Positions 16,265 to 24,750 of a stretch of 64,000 nucleotides of DNA are shown here, in pieces. The position numbers were made by a program, and so were the translations under genes. Source of the DNA: VRUE01 sp963805455. GTDB lineage: Bacteria > Actinomycetota > Thermoleophilia > Solirubrobacterales > 70-9. Each line of letters begins with the position of its first letter. Position 1 is the first letter of the stretch. The stretch lies in assembly GCA_963805455.1 (NCBI GenBank), contig CAWDUJ010000002.1, positions 62,001 to 126,000 of the forward strand, read 5' to 3'. Under the pieces are notes generated by a model. It was not told the origin of the DNA, searched no databases, and saw only the letters and a program-made list of their open reading frames with translations.

Positions 16265-17761
16265 TCAGAGCGGCTGGCGGACGACGGGCCTGCGGGTCGC
16301 CTTGACCTCGTCGAGGCGGCGGACCGGGGTCGTGTACGGGGCCTGCCTGGCGACGTCCGGGTCGCCCTCGGCCTCGGCGAGGATCCGCTCGATCGCCTCG
16401 GCGAAGCCGTCGAGGCTCTCCTTGGTCTCGGTCTCGGTCGGCTCGACCATCAGCGCCTCCTCGACAAGCAGCGGGAAGTACACCGTCGGCGGGTGGAACC
16501 CGAAGTCGAGCAGCCGCTTGGCGAGGTCGAGGGTTGCGACCCCGAGCTCGCGCTTCATCGGCCGCCCGGAGAGGACGAACTCGTGCATGCAGTGGCGCTC
16601 GAAGGCGACCGGGAGGTGCTTGCCGGCCCGCCCCTCGGCCAGCCGCGCCTTCAGGTAGTTGGCGTTCAGGACCGCGGTCTCCGAGGCCTCGGCGAGGCCG
16701 TCGGCGCCGAGGCTGAGGATGTAGGCGTAGGAGCGGACGAAGACGCCGAAGTTCCCCTGGAACCCCCGTAGCCGCCCGATCGACTTCGGCCGCTCGAGGT
16801 CGAGGTCGAAATGCGGACCGCTGCCGTTGTCGCCCTCGCGGCGGACGACCTGGGGCCGCGGCAGGAAGGGCTCGATCCGGTCGGAGACCGCGATCGGGCC
16901 GGCGCCGGGACCGCCCCCGCCGTGGGGCTGGCTGAACGACTTGTGGAGGTTGACGTGGACTATGTCGAACCCCATGTCGCCGGGGCGCGAGTGGCCCATC
17001 ACGGCGTTGAGGTTGGCGCCGTCGTAGTAGAGCGTCCCCCCCGCCTCGTGGATCAGACCGGCGATCTCGGCAATGTTCTCGTCGAAGACGCCGAGCGTGT
17101 TGGGGTTGGTCAGCATCAGGCAGGCGACGTCGTCGGAGACCTTCGCCTTGAGGTCGTCGATGTCGACGCCGCCGTCCTCGTTCGTCGCGACCTTGACCGC
17201 CTCGTAGCCGGCCATCGTCACCGAGGCCGGATTGGTCCCGTGCGAGGTGTCGGGCGCCAGGACCTTGGTCCGCTCTTCGGCGCGATCGGCGTGGAAGGCA
17301 CGGGTCAGAAGCAGGCCGGCGAGCTCGCCGTGGGAGCCGGCCGAGGGCTGGAGGCTGACGTGGGGCAGGCCGCAGATCTCACCCAGGGACTGCTGCAGCA
17401 GCCACATCAGCTCGAGCGCGCCCTGGGCCCGCTCGGGGTCCTGGGCCGGGTGGAGGCGGGCGTGTCCGGGAAGGGCCGCGACCCGCTCGTTGAGGCGCGG
17501 ATTGTGCTTCATCGTGCAGGAGCCGAGCGGGTAGAAGCCGGTGTCGAGGTCGAAGTTCCGTCGCGAGAGGCGGTTGTAGTGGCGGACGATCTCGGGCTCG
17601 GAGACCTCGGGCAGGCGCGGCGGCTCCTCGCGAAGCAGGTTGGCCGGGATCAGCTCCTCGAGCGGGGTCTCCGGGACTTCGGCGTCGGGAAGCACCGCCG
17701 CCCGCCGCCCCCGCTTCGAGCGCTCGTAGATCGTCAGGACCGCTTCGTCCTGCTGGTTCAT
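16265..17761 (-). CDS. gcvPB: Glycine dehydrogenase (decarboxylating) subunit 2
   Basis: This is the PLP-bearing beta half of the split P-protein of the glycine cleavage system. The 498-residue protein shows FYPLGSCTMKHNPR near residue 75, LQPSAGSHGELAG near residue 137, and the PLP lysine in HVNLHKSFSQPHGGGGPGAGP near residue 270. The C-terminal HCMHEFVLSG is also typical. The ATG start overlaps the gcvPA stop by 4 bases, consistent with the obligate 1:1 complex. It acts with GcvPA, GcvH and GcvT encoded upstream. Confidence 0.96.
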   Translation of the reverse strand: MNQQDEAVLTIYERSKRGRRAAVLPDAEVPETPLEELIPANLLREEPPRLPEVSEPEIVRHYNRLSRRNFDLDTGFYPLGSCTMKHNPRLNERVAALPGHARLHPAQDPERAQGALELMWLLQQSLGEICGLPHVSLQPSAGSHGELAGLLLTRAFHADRAEERTKVLAPDTSHGTNPASVTMAGYEAVKVATNEDGGVDIDDLKAKVSDDVACLMLTNPNTLGVFDENIAEIAGLIHEAGGTLYYDGANLNAVMGHSRPGDMGFDIVHVNLHKSFSQPHGGGGPGAGPIAVSDRIEPFLPRPQVVRREGDNGSGPHFDLDLERPKSIGRLRGFQGNFGVFVRSYAYILSLGADGLAEASETAVLNANYLKARLAEGRAGKHLPVAFERHCMHEFVLSGRPMKRELGVATLDLAKRLLDFGFHPPTVYFPLLVEEALMVEPTETETKESLDGFAEAIERILAEAEGDPDVARQAPYTTPVRRLDEVKATRRPVVRQPL

Positions 17762-19122
17762 ACCGCCACCGCCTCGGCGGAAATCGCGGCGCCGAGGGCG
17801 TCGGCGAGGTCGTCGATCTGGGCGCGGGTGCGGCGCTCGGTGATCGCCACCAGGAGCCCGTCGGGGTGCTCAGAGTACTCGTTGCCCAGCGGGTGGCCGG
17901 CGGCGATCCCGCGCTCGGCCACCCTGGCTAGTACCCGGTCGACCGGCGCCGCGAGCCGGACCGCGAACTCGCGCGCGACCGGGGCCTCGTGCAGCAGCTC
18001 GACCCCCTCCACGGCGGCGAGGCGCTCGCGGGCGTAGGCGGTGCGGCGGACCAGCAGCTCGCCGAGCTCGCGGTAGCCCTCGCGGCCGAGCCAGGCGAGG
18101 TGGACCATCGCCGCCAGCGCGTTCAGCGCCTGGGCGGTGCAGATGTTGTGGGTCGCCTTCTCCCGCCGGATGTGCTGCTCGCGGGTCTGCAGCGCGAGGA
18201 CGAAGCCGCGGCGCCCGTCGACGTCGTCGGTTTCCCCTGCGATCCGGCCCGGCATCCGCCGGATCAGCTTCTCGGTGCCGCAGAAGAACCCGAAGGAAGG
18301 GCCGCCGAAGTCGAGCCGGTTGCCGAGCGGCTGCCCCTCGCCGAGGGCGATGTCGGCCCCGCACTCGCCCGGGGGCCGCAGCACGCCGAGCGTCATCGGG
18401 TCGGTGGCGACCACCAGCAGCGCCCCGTGCTCCCTGGCGGCCGTGCCGAGCGCCTCGACGTCCTCGATCGCGCCGAGAAAGTTCGGGCTCTGGAGAACCA
18501 CCGCCGCGGTCTCGCCGTCGACCGCGGCGGCAAGGGCGGCCGCGTCGGTGAGGCCGCCGTCGAGCCCGACCTCGACCACCTCCGAGCCGAACCCGCGGGA
18601 GTAGGTCGAGAGCGTCTCGCGGCTGTGCGGGTGCACCCCGCGCGAGACCACGAATCGGGACCGCCCGGTCGCCCCCATCGCCAGGTAGCCGGCCGAGGCA
18701 ACCGAGGAGGGGCCCTCGTAGAGGCCGGCGTTGGAGACCGGCAGGCCGGTCAGCTCCGACATCGCGGTCTGGAACTCGAACATCACCTGCAGCCCACCCT
18801 GCGAGATCTCCGGCTGGTAGGGCGTGTAGGGGGTGAGGAACTCGGAACGCTGGGTGATCGCGTCGACGATCGCCGGCACGTAGTGGTCGTACATCCCGGC
18901 ACCGATGAAGCAGGCCTCCGACTCGGCGTCGGAGTTGCGGGCGGCGAGGGCGGAGAGCATCTCGTTGACCTCGGCCTCGCTCTTGCCCTTGGGCAGATCG
19001 AGGGGACGGCCGAGCCGGAGCGGCTCGGGGACCTGCTCGAATAGATCGTCGACCGACTCGACGCCGATCGCCGCCAGCATCTCGGCGCGGTCCTCGGGCG
19101 TTACGGACGTGTAACGACTCAT
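17758..19122 (-). CDS. gcvPA: Glycine dehydrogenase (decarboxylating) subunit 1
   Basis: This is the alpha half of the split P-protein, 454 residues. Family segments are FIGAGMYDHYVPAIVDAI near residue 72, FLTPYTPYQPEISQGGLQ near residue 95, ISQGGLQVMFEFQT, SNAGLYEGPSS and FGGPSFGFF near residue 285. It lacks the PLP lysine, which is normal because the cofactor is carried by GcvPB. The start ATG at 19122 is followed by SRYTSVTPEDRAEML, the usual N-terminus. Between this gene and gcvH is repeat copy A. Confidence 0.95.
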   Translation of the reverse strand: MSRYTSVTPEDRAEMLAAIGVESVDDLFEQVPEPLRLGRPLDLPKGKSEAEVNEMLSALAARNSDAESEACFIGAGMYDHYVPAIVDAITQRSEFLTPYTPYQPEISQGGLQVMFEFQTAMSELTGLPVSNAGLYEGPSSVASAGYLAMGATGRSRFVVSRGVHPHSRETLSTYSRGFGSEVVEVGLDGGLTDAAALAAAVDGETAAVVLQSPNFLGAIEDVEALGTAAREHGALLVVATDPMTLGVLRPPGECGADIALGEGQPLGNRLDFGGPSFGFFCGTEKLIRRMPGRIAGETDDVDGRRGFVLALQTREQHIRREKATHNICTAQALNALAAMVHLAWLGREGYRELGELLVRRTAYARERLAAVEGVELLHEAPVAREFAVRLAAPVDRVLARVAERGIAAGHPLGNEYSEHPDGLLVAITERRTRAQIDDLADALGAAISAEAVAV

Positions 19123-19144
19123 CGGCTACAGGCTAGCTGGCATA

Positions 19145-19205
19145 AATTTCGCGCTTCGTTCGCTGCGCGGAAATCAGATATGGACGCTTGCTCACTCCGC
19201 GCTCA
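19145..19205 (-). repeat. Intercistronic repeat, copy A (gcvH/gcvPA)
   Basis: This ~60-nt element reads on the minus strand from TGAGCGCGGAGTGAGCAAG to AGCGCGAAATT. It is closely similar to copies B and C and more distantly to copy D. It begins inside the last codons of gcvH and supplies that gene's stop codon: the GAGTGA here is GAGCGA in the other copies. It ends 22 bp before gcvPA. An imperfect stem can form between its TTTCGCGC and GCGCGGAAA segments. Confidence 0.75.
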
Positions 19206-19587
19206 TCAGCAACTTGCGGTAATCGGCGGCGGCCAGAAGCGACTCCGCCTCGGCCGGATCGGTGAGCTTCACCTTGACCAGCCATCCCTCGCCGTAGGGG
19301 TCCTCGTTGACGTTCTCCGGGGCGTCCTCGAGGGCCTCGTTGACCGCCGTCACCTCGCCCGAGAGGGGCGCGATCACGTCGGAGACCGCCTTCACCGACT
19401 CGACCTCCGAGTAGGAGGCGTCCTTCGAGAGCGTGGCGCCGACCTCCGGCGGGTCGTAGAAGACGACCTCGCCGAGCGAGTCCTGGGCGTACCAGGTGAT
19501 GCCGAAGGTGGCCTCATCGCCCTCGACCCGCGCCCAGTCGTGCTCGGGGTGGTACAGAAGCTCGTCTGGGTAGCTGGCGTCGGCCAA
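19192..19587 (-). CDS. gcvH: Glycine cleavage system H protein
   Basis: GcvH carries the lipoyl arm that shuttles aminomethyl groups between P, T and L proteins. The 131-residue protein shows HDWARVEGDEATFGITWYA near the start, LGEVVFYDPPEVG, and the lipoylation lysine in EVESVKAVSDV near residue 65. It ends with WLVKVKLTDPAEAESLL. The TTG at 19587 is preferred over GTG two codons earlier because AAGGAG lies 8 nt before the TTG. The last codons and the stop fall inside repeat copy A. It follows gcvT by 2 bp. Confidence 0.94.
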   Translation of the reverse strand: MADASYPDELLYHPEHDWARVEGDEATFGITWYAQDSLGEVVFYDPPEVGATLSKDASYSEVESVKAVSDVIAPLSGEVTAVNEALEDAPENVNEDPYGEGWLVKVKLTDPAEAESLLAAADYRKLLMSAE

Positions 19588-19589
19588 GG

Positions 19590-20672
19590 TCACTTCTCCT
19601 TCTTGTAGAGGGGCTTGGAAGCTATCCGGGCCGAGCGGTGCTTGCCACGGACGTCGATCTCGACCTCGGTTCCCGGCTCTGCGAGGTCGGGGCGGAGGTA
19701 GCCCATCCCGATCCCGATCTCGATCGAGGGCGAGAAGCTTCCCGAGGTGACCACCCCGACCTGCTCGCCTCCGGCGAGGATCGGGTTGTACTGGCGCGGG
19801 ATCCCTGGGCCCTCGATCCTGAACGGAGCCAGCTTCTCGGCCGGCCCCTCGGCCCGTGCGCGGGCGATCGCCTCGGCGCCGATGAACCCGGTCGCCTCGA
19901 CGCAGCACCAACCGAGACCGGCTTCGATCGGGTTGCGCTCGGGGGTCAGGTCGTTGCCGTGGAGGTGGAAGCAGACCTCGAGCCGCAGGGTGTCGCGGGC
20001 CCCGAGCCCGCAGGCGACGACCCCTGCGTCAAGCAGCTCGACCCAGATCGCGGGCGCGATCTGGGGGTCGATCAGGAGCTCGACCCCGTCCTCGCCGGTG
20101 TAGCCGGTGCCGCAGGCCAGCGCCGGGCGGCGGCCGATCTGGACGGCGGCGGCGTGCATCCGCTCCGGCAGGTCGATCCCCAGCGTCGAGACGACGATCT
20201 GGCGCGCGTGCGGGCCCTGGACGGCGAGCATCGCGTAGCGATCGGCGACGTCGCGGACGGCGACGTCGTGCTCGCGGCTCCAGCGCCCGAGCCAGGCGAG
20301 GTCGCTCTCGTGGTTGGCGGAGTTGGTGACGATCAGGTAGCGGTCGTTGCCGAGCCGGTAGGTGAAGAGGTCGTCGAGGACGCCGCCCTCCTCGTTGCAG
20401 AGGCACGAGTACTGGGCGCCTCCGATCGCGATCGCCGAGACGTCGTTGGATAGGGCGCGCTGGAGGAAGGCGAGCGCGTCCGGGCCCTCGACCTCGACCT
20501 CACCCATATGTGAGACGTCGAACATCCCGGCGTGGGTGCGGACGGCGGTGTGCTCCTCGATGATTCCCTCGTAGGAGACGGGCATCTCCCAGCCGGCGAA
20601 CGGCACCAGCTTCGCACCCGCCTCGCGATGGCAGTCGAAGAGGGGTGTTCGCTGAAGGTTTCCGACTGCCAC
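19590..20672 (-). CDS. gcvT: Aminomethyltransferase (glycine cleavage T protein)
   Basis: GcvT releases ammonia and passes the methylene group to tetrahydrofolate. The 360-residue protein starts with RTPLFDCHREAGAKLVPFAGWEMPV, then HTAVRTHAGMFDVSHMGEV and GGVLDDLFTYRL, all family hallmarks. The C-terminal beta-barrel is present. The GTG at 20672 is the first gene of gcvT-gcvH-gcvPA-gcvPB. Only 44 bp separate it from the divergent ilvA, too short for a glycine riboswitch, so no such element controls it here. Confidence 0.95.
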   Translation of the reverse strand: MAVGNLQRTPLFDCHREAGAKLVPFAGWEMPVSYEGIIEEHTAVRTHAGMFDVSHMGEVEVEGPDALAFLQRALSNDVSAIAIGGAQYSCLCNEEGGVLDDLFTYRLGNDRYLIVTNSANHESDLAWLGRWSREHDVAVRDVADRYAMLAVQGPHARQIVVSTLGIDLPERMHAAAVQIGRRPALACGTGYTGEDGVELLIDPQIAPAIWVELLDAGVVACGLGARDTLRLEVCFHLHGNDLTPERNPIEAGLGWCCVEATGFIGAEAIARARAEGPAEKLAPFRIEGPGIPRQYNPILAGGEQVGVVTSGSFSPSIEIGIGMGYLRPDLAEPGTEVEIDVRGKHRSARIASKPLYKKEK

Positions 20673-20716
20673 GGTCCCAGGCTATCTTGGACCACAGACC
20701 TGGTGAGCCAAGGACG

Positions 20717-21955
20717 ATGAGCAATCCGGCAACCAACTGGCAGCCCGACCTCGGCGAGCTGCGGTCGGTGCACGCCGCCTCGGCCGAGACGGTGAAGGAG
20801 ACCCCGGTCTTCAGCCTCGGCGAGCTCTCCCGTCGCTGCGGCGGCAGGGTCGTCGTCAAGGCCGAGAACATGCAGCGGACCGGGTCGTTCAAGCTCCGCG
20901 GCTCGCTCGCGAAGCTGGCCGGCCCCGACGCCTCCGAGTGCCCCGGGGTGGTCGCCGGCAGCGCCGGGAACCACGGTCAGGCGCTCGCCTACGCCGCCCG
21001 CGCCCGCGGGATCCCCTGCACCGTCTTCATGCCCCGGGACGCGGCGATCTCGAAGGTCAACGCGGTGACGGCATTCGGCGCCGAGGTCGTGCTCGAGGGC
21101 GGCGCGATCGACGAGTGCCTCGAGGCGGCCCGCAGGCTCGCCGCCGAGGACGGACTCCTCTTCGTCCATCCCTTCGACGACCTCGAGGTGATCACGGGCC
21201 AGGCGGGCGTCGGCCTCGAGCTGCGCGAGCAGGTCCGCGACCTGGCGAAGGTCATCGTCCCGGTCGGCGGCGGCGGCCTGATCAGCGGCATCGGCGCGGC
21301 GCTGGCGGCGACCGGCGGCGGGGTCGAGATCGTCGGCGTCCAGGCCACCGGCTGCGCCGCCTTCGGCCCCTCGATCGAAGGAGGCGAGCCGCGGAGCGTC
21401 GCGACCGCCTCGACGATCGCCGACGGGATCGCGGTCAAGCGGCCCGGCGAGCTGACGCTGGAGCTGGTCCGGCGCTGGGTCGAGGAAATTGTCACGGTCG
21501 ACGATGACGCGATCGCCGAGGCGATGGTCCTGCTCGTCGAGTACGGGAAGCTCGTCACCGAGGGCGCCGGGGCGGTCGGGGTCGCGGCGCTCCTCACCGG
21601 GGCAGTAGAGCCCGCGAGCTCGGGGACGACGGCGGTGATCCTCTCCGGCGGCAACGTTGACGCCCACGTCCTCGCCGAGGTGATCAACCGCCATCAGACC
21701 GGGATCGGCCGGCGGACCCGCCTTTTCTCGAAGATCAGCGACCGACCGGGCGGCCTCGTCGACTTCCTCCAGATCATCGCCCGGGCCGGCGGCAACGTCC
21801 TCGACGTCACCCACGTCCGCGACGGCGTCTCCCTGCACGTCCGCGAGACCGGGGTCGAGGTCCTGGTCGAAAGCCGCAGCCAGGGCGACGGCGATGACCT
21901 GATCGCTCGGCTCGCCGCCTCGGGCTACGAGGTCGAGGAACTCGGGCCGCACTGA
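20717..21955 (+). CDS. ilvA: Threonine ammonia-lyase with ACT domain
   Basis: This 412-residue fold-type II PLP enzyme deaminates threonine (or serine) to 2-oxobutyrate, the first step towards isoleucine. The PLP lysine lies in RTGSFKLRGS near residue 58. The glycine loop is VGGGGLISGIG near residue 187, and AGSAGNHGQALA near residue 85 binds substrate. After residue ~330 there is a C-terminal ACT domain (FSKISDRPGGLVDFLQIIAR) of the single-ACT type found in many actinobacterial enzymes. The ATG at 20717 is preceded by AAGGACG. It is divergent from gcvT and convergent with ftsZ. Confidence 0.92.
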   Translation: MSNPATNWQPDLGELRSVHAASAETVKETPVFSLGELSRRCGGRVVVKAENMQRTGSFKLRGSLAKLAGPDASECPGVVAGSAGNHGQALAYAARARGIPCTVFMPRDAAISKVNAVTAFGAEVVLEGGAIDECLEAARRLAAEDGLLFVHPFDDLEVITGQAGVGLELREQVRDLAKVIVPVGGGGLISGIGAALAATGGGVEIVGVQATGCAAFGPSIEGGEPRSVATASTIADGIAVKRPGELTLELVRRWVEEIVTVDDDAIAEAMVLLVEYGKLVTEGAGAVGVAALLTGAVEPASSGTTAVILSGGNVDAHVLAEVINRHQTGIGRRTRLFSKISDRPGGLVDFLQIIARAGGNVLDVTHVRDGVSLHVRETGVEVLVESRSQGDGDDLIARLAASGYEVEELGPH

Positions 21956-21972
21956 GCGGCGCCGGCCCTGCG

Positions 21973-23052
21973 CTATTCCTGAAGGAAGCCTGGGACTTCG
22001 ATGTCGTCGTCGGAGACCCGCAGTTTGCGGATGTCCGTGTCGTCGGCCGAGATCCGCGGACGGCTCTCGTAGCGTCGACGGACCCGCTGCGGCGAGCGGG
22101 CGAGGAGCTCGAAGCCCTCGAACCCGGTGGCGATCACGGTGACCCGCACCTCGTCGCGCATCGACTGGTCGACGACCGAGCCGAAGATGATGTTGGCGTT
22201 GTCGTCGGCCTCGGCCTGGACGAGCTGGGCCGCCTCGTTGACCTCGAACAGCCCGAGGTCCTCGGGACCGGTGATGTTGAGCAGCATCCCGGTCGCGCCC
22301 TTGATCGACTCCTCGATCAGCGGCGAGGTGATCGCCGCCTTGGCGGCGTCGATCGCGCGCGCCTCGCCGGAGGCCGAGCCGACCCCCATCAGGGCAGATC
22401 CGGCGTCGCGCATGATCGTCCGGACGTCGGCGAAGTCGAGGTTGATCAGGCCGGGGATCGTGATCAGGTCGGTGATTCCCTGGACACCCTGGCGGAGGAT
22501 GTCGTCGGCCTGGCGGAAGGCCTCGAGGACGCTGGTGCGGCGCTCGACGGCCTGCAGCAGCTTCTCGTTGGGGACGATGATCAGGGTGTCGACGTTGTTG
22601 CGAAGTTTCTCGATCCCCTCGAGCGCCTGCTGCATCCGCCGTTTGCCCTCGAACTCGAAAGGCTTCGTCACCGCGCCGACGGTGAGGGCGCCGATCTCCT
22701 CCTTGGCGATCTCGGCGATGACCGGCGCCGAGCCCGTCCCGGTGCCGCCGCCCTCGCCGGCGGTGACGAAGACCATGTCGGCGCCCTTGAGGGCCTCCTT
22801 GATCTCGTCGCGGCTCTCCGCCGCAGCGCCCGCCCCGACCTCGGGGTTGCCCCCGGCGCCGAGGCCACGGGTCAGCTCCTGGCCGATCGAGAGCTTGATG
22901 TCGGCGTCACAGGCCTGCAGGGCCTGGGCGTCGGTGTTGACCGCGATGAACTCGACGCCGCGGATTCCGGCGTCGACCATCCGGCTGACGGCATTGGTTC
23001 CCCCGCCGCCGGCTCCGACGACCTTGATCACCGCAAGGTAAGTGGATTCCAT
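21973..23052 (-). CDS. ftsZ: Cell division protein FtsZ
   Basis: FtsZ is the tubulin-like GTPase that forms the Z-ring. The 359-residue protein has VVGAGGGGTNAVSRM at residue 11, the GTP-binding GGGTGTG at 101-107, and the T7 loop NLDFADVRTIM at 204-214 with the catalytic aspartate. The C-terminal peptide DDDIEVPGFLQE matches the conserved tail that binds FtsA/SepF-like tethers. The ATG at 23052 is chosen because the family starts right there; an upstream in-frame extension of 35 codons is not conserved in character. It is the last gene of the division cluster and has its own promoter at 23203-23231. Confidence 0.96.
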   Translation of the reverse strand: MESTYLAVIKVVGAGGGGTNAVSRMVDAGIRGVEFIAVNTDAQALQACDADIKLSIGQELTRGLGAGGNPEVGAGAAAESRDEIKEALKGADMVFVTAGEGGGTGTGSAPVIAEIAKEEIGALTVGAVTKPFEFEGKRRMQQALEGIEKLRNNVDTLIIVPNEKLLQAVERRTSVLEAFRQADDILRQGVQGITDLITIPGLINLDFADVRTIMRDAGSALMGVGSASGEARAIDAAKAAITSPLIEESIKGATGMLLNITGPEDLGLFEVNEAAQLVQAEADDNANIIFGSVVDQSMRDEVRVTVIATGFEGFELLARSPQRVRRRYESRPRISADDTDIRKLRVSDDDIEVPGFLQE

Positions 23053-23202
23053 CTCCCGATTTTCTCCGTGTCCAGCCCAGGGCGGGCCGGTTATGCCCCA
23101 ATCCTCGGCAGGACTGGAATTTGAGTTGAGCCTTTGTTCCGTCCGAGGCTTCAGCAAGGCTTAAGGGTTCCAGCCTTTTCCTGAACCACGGAAATTGCGC
23201 TC

Positions 23203-23231
23203 AACGTAGGGCATCCTCGCCCCTCTGTCAA
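23203..23231 (-). promoter_or_regulatory. ftsZ promoter
   Basis: On the minus strand a TTGACA (-35, 23226-23231) and a TACGTT (-10, 23203-23208) are separated by exactly 17 nt. This is close to the housekeeping sigma consensus and stands out in this GC-rich sequence. Transcription would start near 23196, giving a leader of about 140 nt before ftsZ. The 259-bp gap between ftsQ and ftsZ (23053-23311) otherwise contains no gene. Confidence 0.7.
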
Positions 23232-23262
23232 ACCGGCGGGAAGCATCCTGCAACCGAATTGT

Positions 23263-23279
23263 CTCAAGTATTACTTGAG
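23263..23279. promoter_or_regulatory. Perfect 17-bp palindrome upstream of the ftsZ promoter
   Basis: CTCAAGTA and TACTTGAG flank a single central base. It is AT-rich compared with its surroundings and lies ~32 bp upstream of the ftsZ -35 element, a position typical of an activator or distal operator site. The half-site resembles, but does not equal, the SoxR box (CCTCAAGTT, no central base). The cognate regulator is unknown. Confidence 0.45.
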
Positions 23280-23311
23280 GGTTCGCCCAGTCTGAGCCTT
23301 CGGTCGAGGGT

Positions 23312-23839
23312 TTATTCGACGGGCGGCAGAATGTGCCCAGAACCGTATACGGCGGGCCTTTGCGGTGCCTCCACATCGATGTAATCGACCGCTTCCGTGG
23401 TCGGGTCGGCGAGCACCGCGGCAGCCGCGCGCCACTTCCGTTCCGCCTCGGTCGCGTCCCCGAACCGAATTTCGATTCCCGAGCTGAGCTCGACGCTGAC
23501 CCCCTGTTCCCCGTAGGAGGTGTTCGCCAGATAGGGCCGCAGCGCCACCGGCGCCGCGGCAAGGATCCGGACCTGCTGCAACAGCGGGCCCTCGACCCGG
23601 CCGCTCTTCGGTGGTTCGGTCGCGGGCAGCAGCGGCAGCGACCCGTCTTCGGGGGCGGGCATGGTCGAGAGGACATGGCCCGAGGAGTCGACGCCGACCG
23701 CGCCCGATCCGACGCCGATCGCCGCGACCGGCCTCGGAACGGACACGGTCGGCGAAACCGTCTTGTCGCGGAGGACGAAGAGGTAGAGCGCCGCGGCGAC
23801 CAGGACCACGGCAAAGGCAATGAATCCGACCCGCCTCAC
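23312..23839 (-). CDS. ftsQ: FtsQ/DivIB-like division protein lacking POTRA
   Basis: This 175-residue protein has one N-terminal membrane helix (residues 4-24) and then the FtsQ beta domain: VAAIGVGSGAVGVDSSGHVL near residue 38, VSVELSSGIEIRFGD, KWRAAAAVLADP and VDYIDVEAPQRPAV near the C-terminus. In normal FtsQ a ~70-residue POTRA domain separates the helix from this region. Here only about ten residues do, so the POTRA domain is absent. The GTG start overlaps the murB stop by 4 bases. Position between murB and ftsZ is the classical ftsQ place. Loss of POTRA could be a real lineage feature or an in-frame deletion. Confidence 0.85.
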   Translation of the reverse strand: MRRVGFIAFAVVLVAAALYLFVLRDKTVSPTVSVPRPVAAIGVGSGAVGVDSSGHVLSTMPAPEDGSLPLLPATEPPKSGRVEGPLLQQVRILAAAPVALRPYLANTSYGEQGVSVELSSGIEIRFGDATEAERKWRAAAAVLADPTTEAVDYIDVEAPQRPAVYGSGHILPPVE

Positions 23840-24750
23840 AATTCCCAGCCGTCGGGCATCTCGACCTCTCCGAGGAGCTGGACCTCGGGCTCGAGCACGA
23901 TCCCGAACCGCTCGTGGACCAGCCGGCGGCCCGACGCCATCAGCTCGAGCACGTCGGTCGTCGTCGCGTCGCCGGTGTTCTCGACGAAGTTGGCGTGCTT
24001 CTCGGAGAACCGGGCGCCGCCCGCCCGCAGGTCCTTGGCGCCGGCGGCCTCGAGCAGCTGGCCGGCGCTGCGTTTCCCGGCCCGCGGGTCGTCGGGGTTC
24101 TTGAAGGTCGACCCGAAGGTCTTGATCCCCGCCGGCTGGGCCTCGTGGCGGCGCTCCCGCATCCCCGCCATCGTCGCCTTCACCCGCTCGGGGTCGGAGG
24201 CCGCGAGCAGGAACCCGGCCGCCGCCACCACCTCTCCGGGCTCGAGATTCGAGCTGCGGTAGGCGAACCCGAGGTCCTCGGGCCGACGCCGGTCGCGGCC
24301 ACCGGGGGCACAGACGTCGACCCACTCGAGCACCGCCGCGAGCTCGCCACCGTATGCGTTGGCGTTCATCCTCACCGCGCCGCCGACGGTGCCGGGAATG
24401 TTGACCCCGAACTCGAGGCCGGCGAGCCCCCAGGCCGCCGCCCTCGTCGCGACCGAGGGCAGCCTCGCGCCACCGCCGACGCGGAGTCGATCGCCGTCGC
24501 GCTCGACATCTGAGAGCCCGGGCCCGAGCTTGATCGCCAACCCGTGGAACCCGTCATCGGCGACGAGCATGTTCGACCCCGAGCCCAGGACCCCGATCGG
24601 GAGCGCCTCGCCGTCGGCCCACCTCACCAAATCGGCCAGGGCCTCCTCGTCCTCGGGCCGGGCGAACCAATCGGCCTTGCCGCCGGTGCGGACCGTCGTC
24701 AGCCGCTCCAGCGGGTAGCCGCTCTGGACCCCGTCCGGCAGCGCCCTCAT
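23836..24750 (-). CDS. murB: UDP-N-acetylenolpyruvoylglucosamine reductase
   Basis: MurB is the FAD enzyme that reduces enolpyruvyl-UDP-GlcNAc to UDP-MurNAc. The 304-residue protein has TTVRTGGKADWF near residue 18, the FAD-binding LGSGSNMLVADDGF near residue 54, IPGTVGGAVRMNANAYGGE near residue 116, the YRSSNL motif near residue 163 and the proton-donor serine in FGSTFKNP near residue 205. The C-terminal glutamate lies in LEPEVQLLGE. The ATG start overlaps the murC stop by 4 bases. The much longer frame upstream is an out-of-context extension through murC. Confidence 0.95.
   Translation of the reverse strand: MRALPDGVQSGYPLERLTTVRTGGKADWFARPEDEEALADLVRWADGEALPIGVLGSGSNMLVADDGFHGLAIKLGPGLSDVERDGDRLRVGGGARLPSVATRAAAWGLAGLEFGVNIPGTVGGAVRMNANAYGGELAAVLEWVDVCAPGGRDRRRPEDLGFAYRSSNLEPGEVVAAAGFLLAASDPERVKATMAGMRERRHEAQPAGIKTFGSTFKNPDDPRAGKRSAGQLLEAAGAKDLRAGGARFSEKHANFVENTGDATTTDVLELMASGRRLVHERFGIVLEPEVQLLGEVEMPDGWEL

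Noticed and set aside
20673..20716. A glycine riboswitch for the gcv operon
   Set aside because: Only 44 bp lie between gcvT and ilvA, and none of the conserved glycine-aptamer segments was seen.
23263..23279. A genuine SoxR box
   Set aside because: SoxR boxes have no central base and end in TT/AA at the centre; here the arms meet with one extra base, so only a resemblance is claimed.
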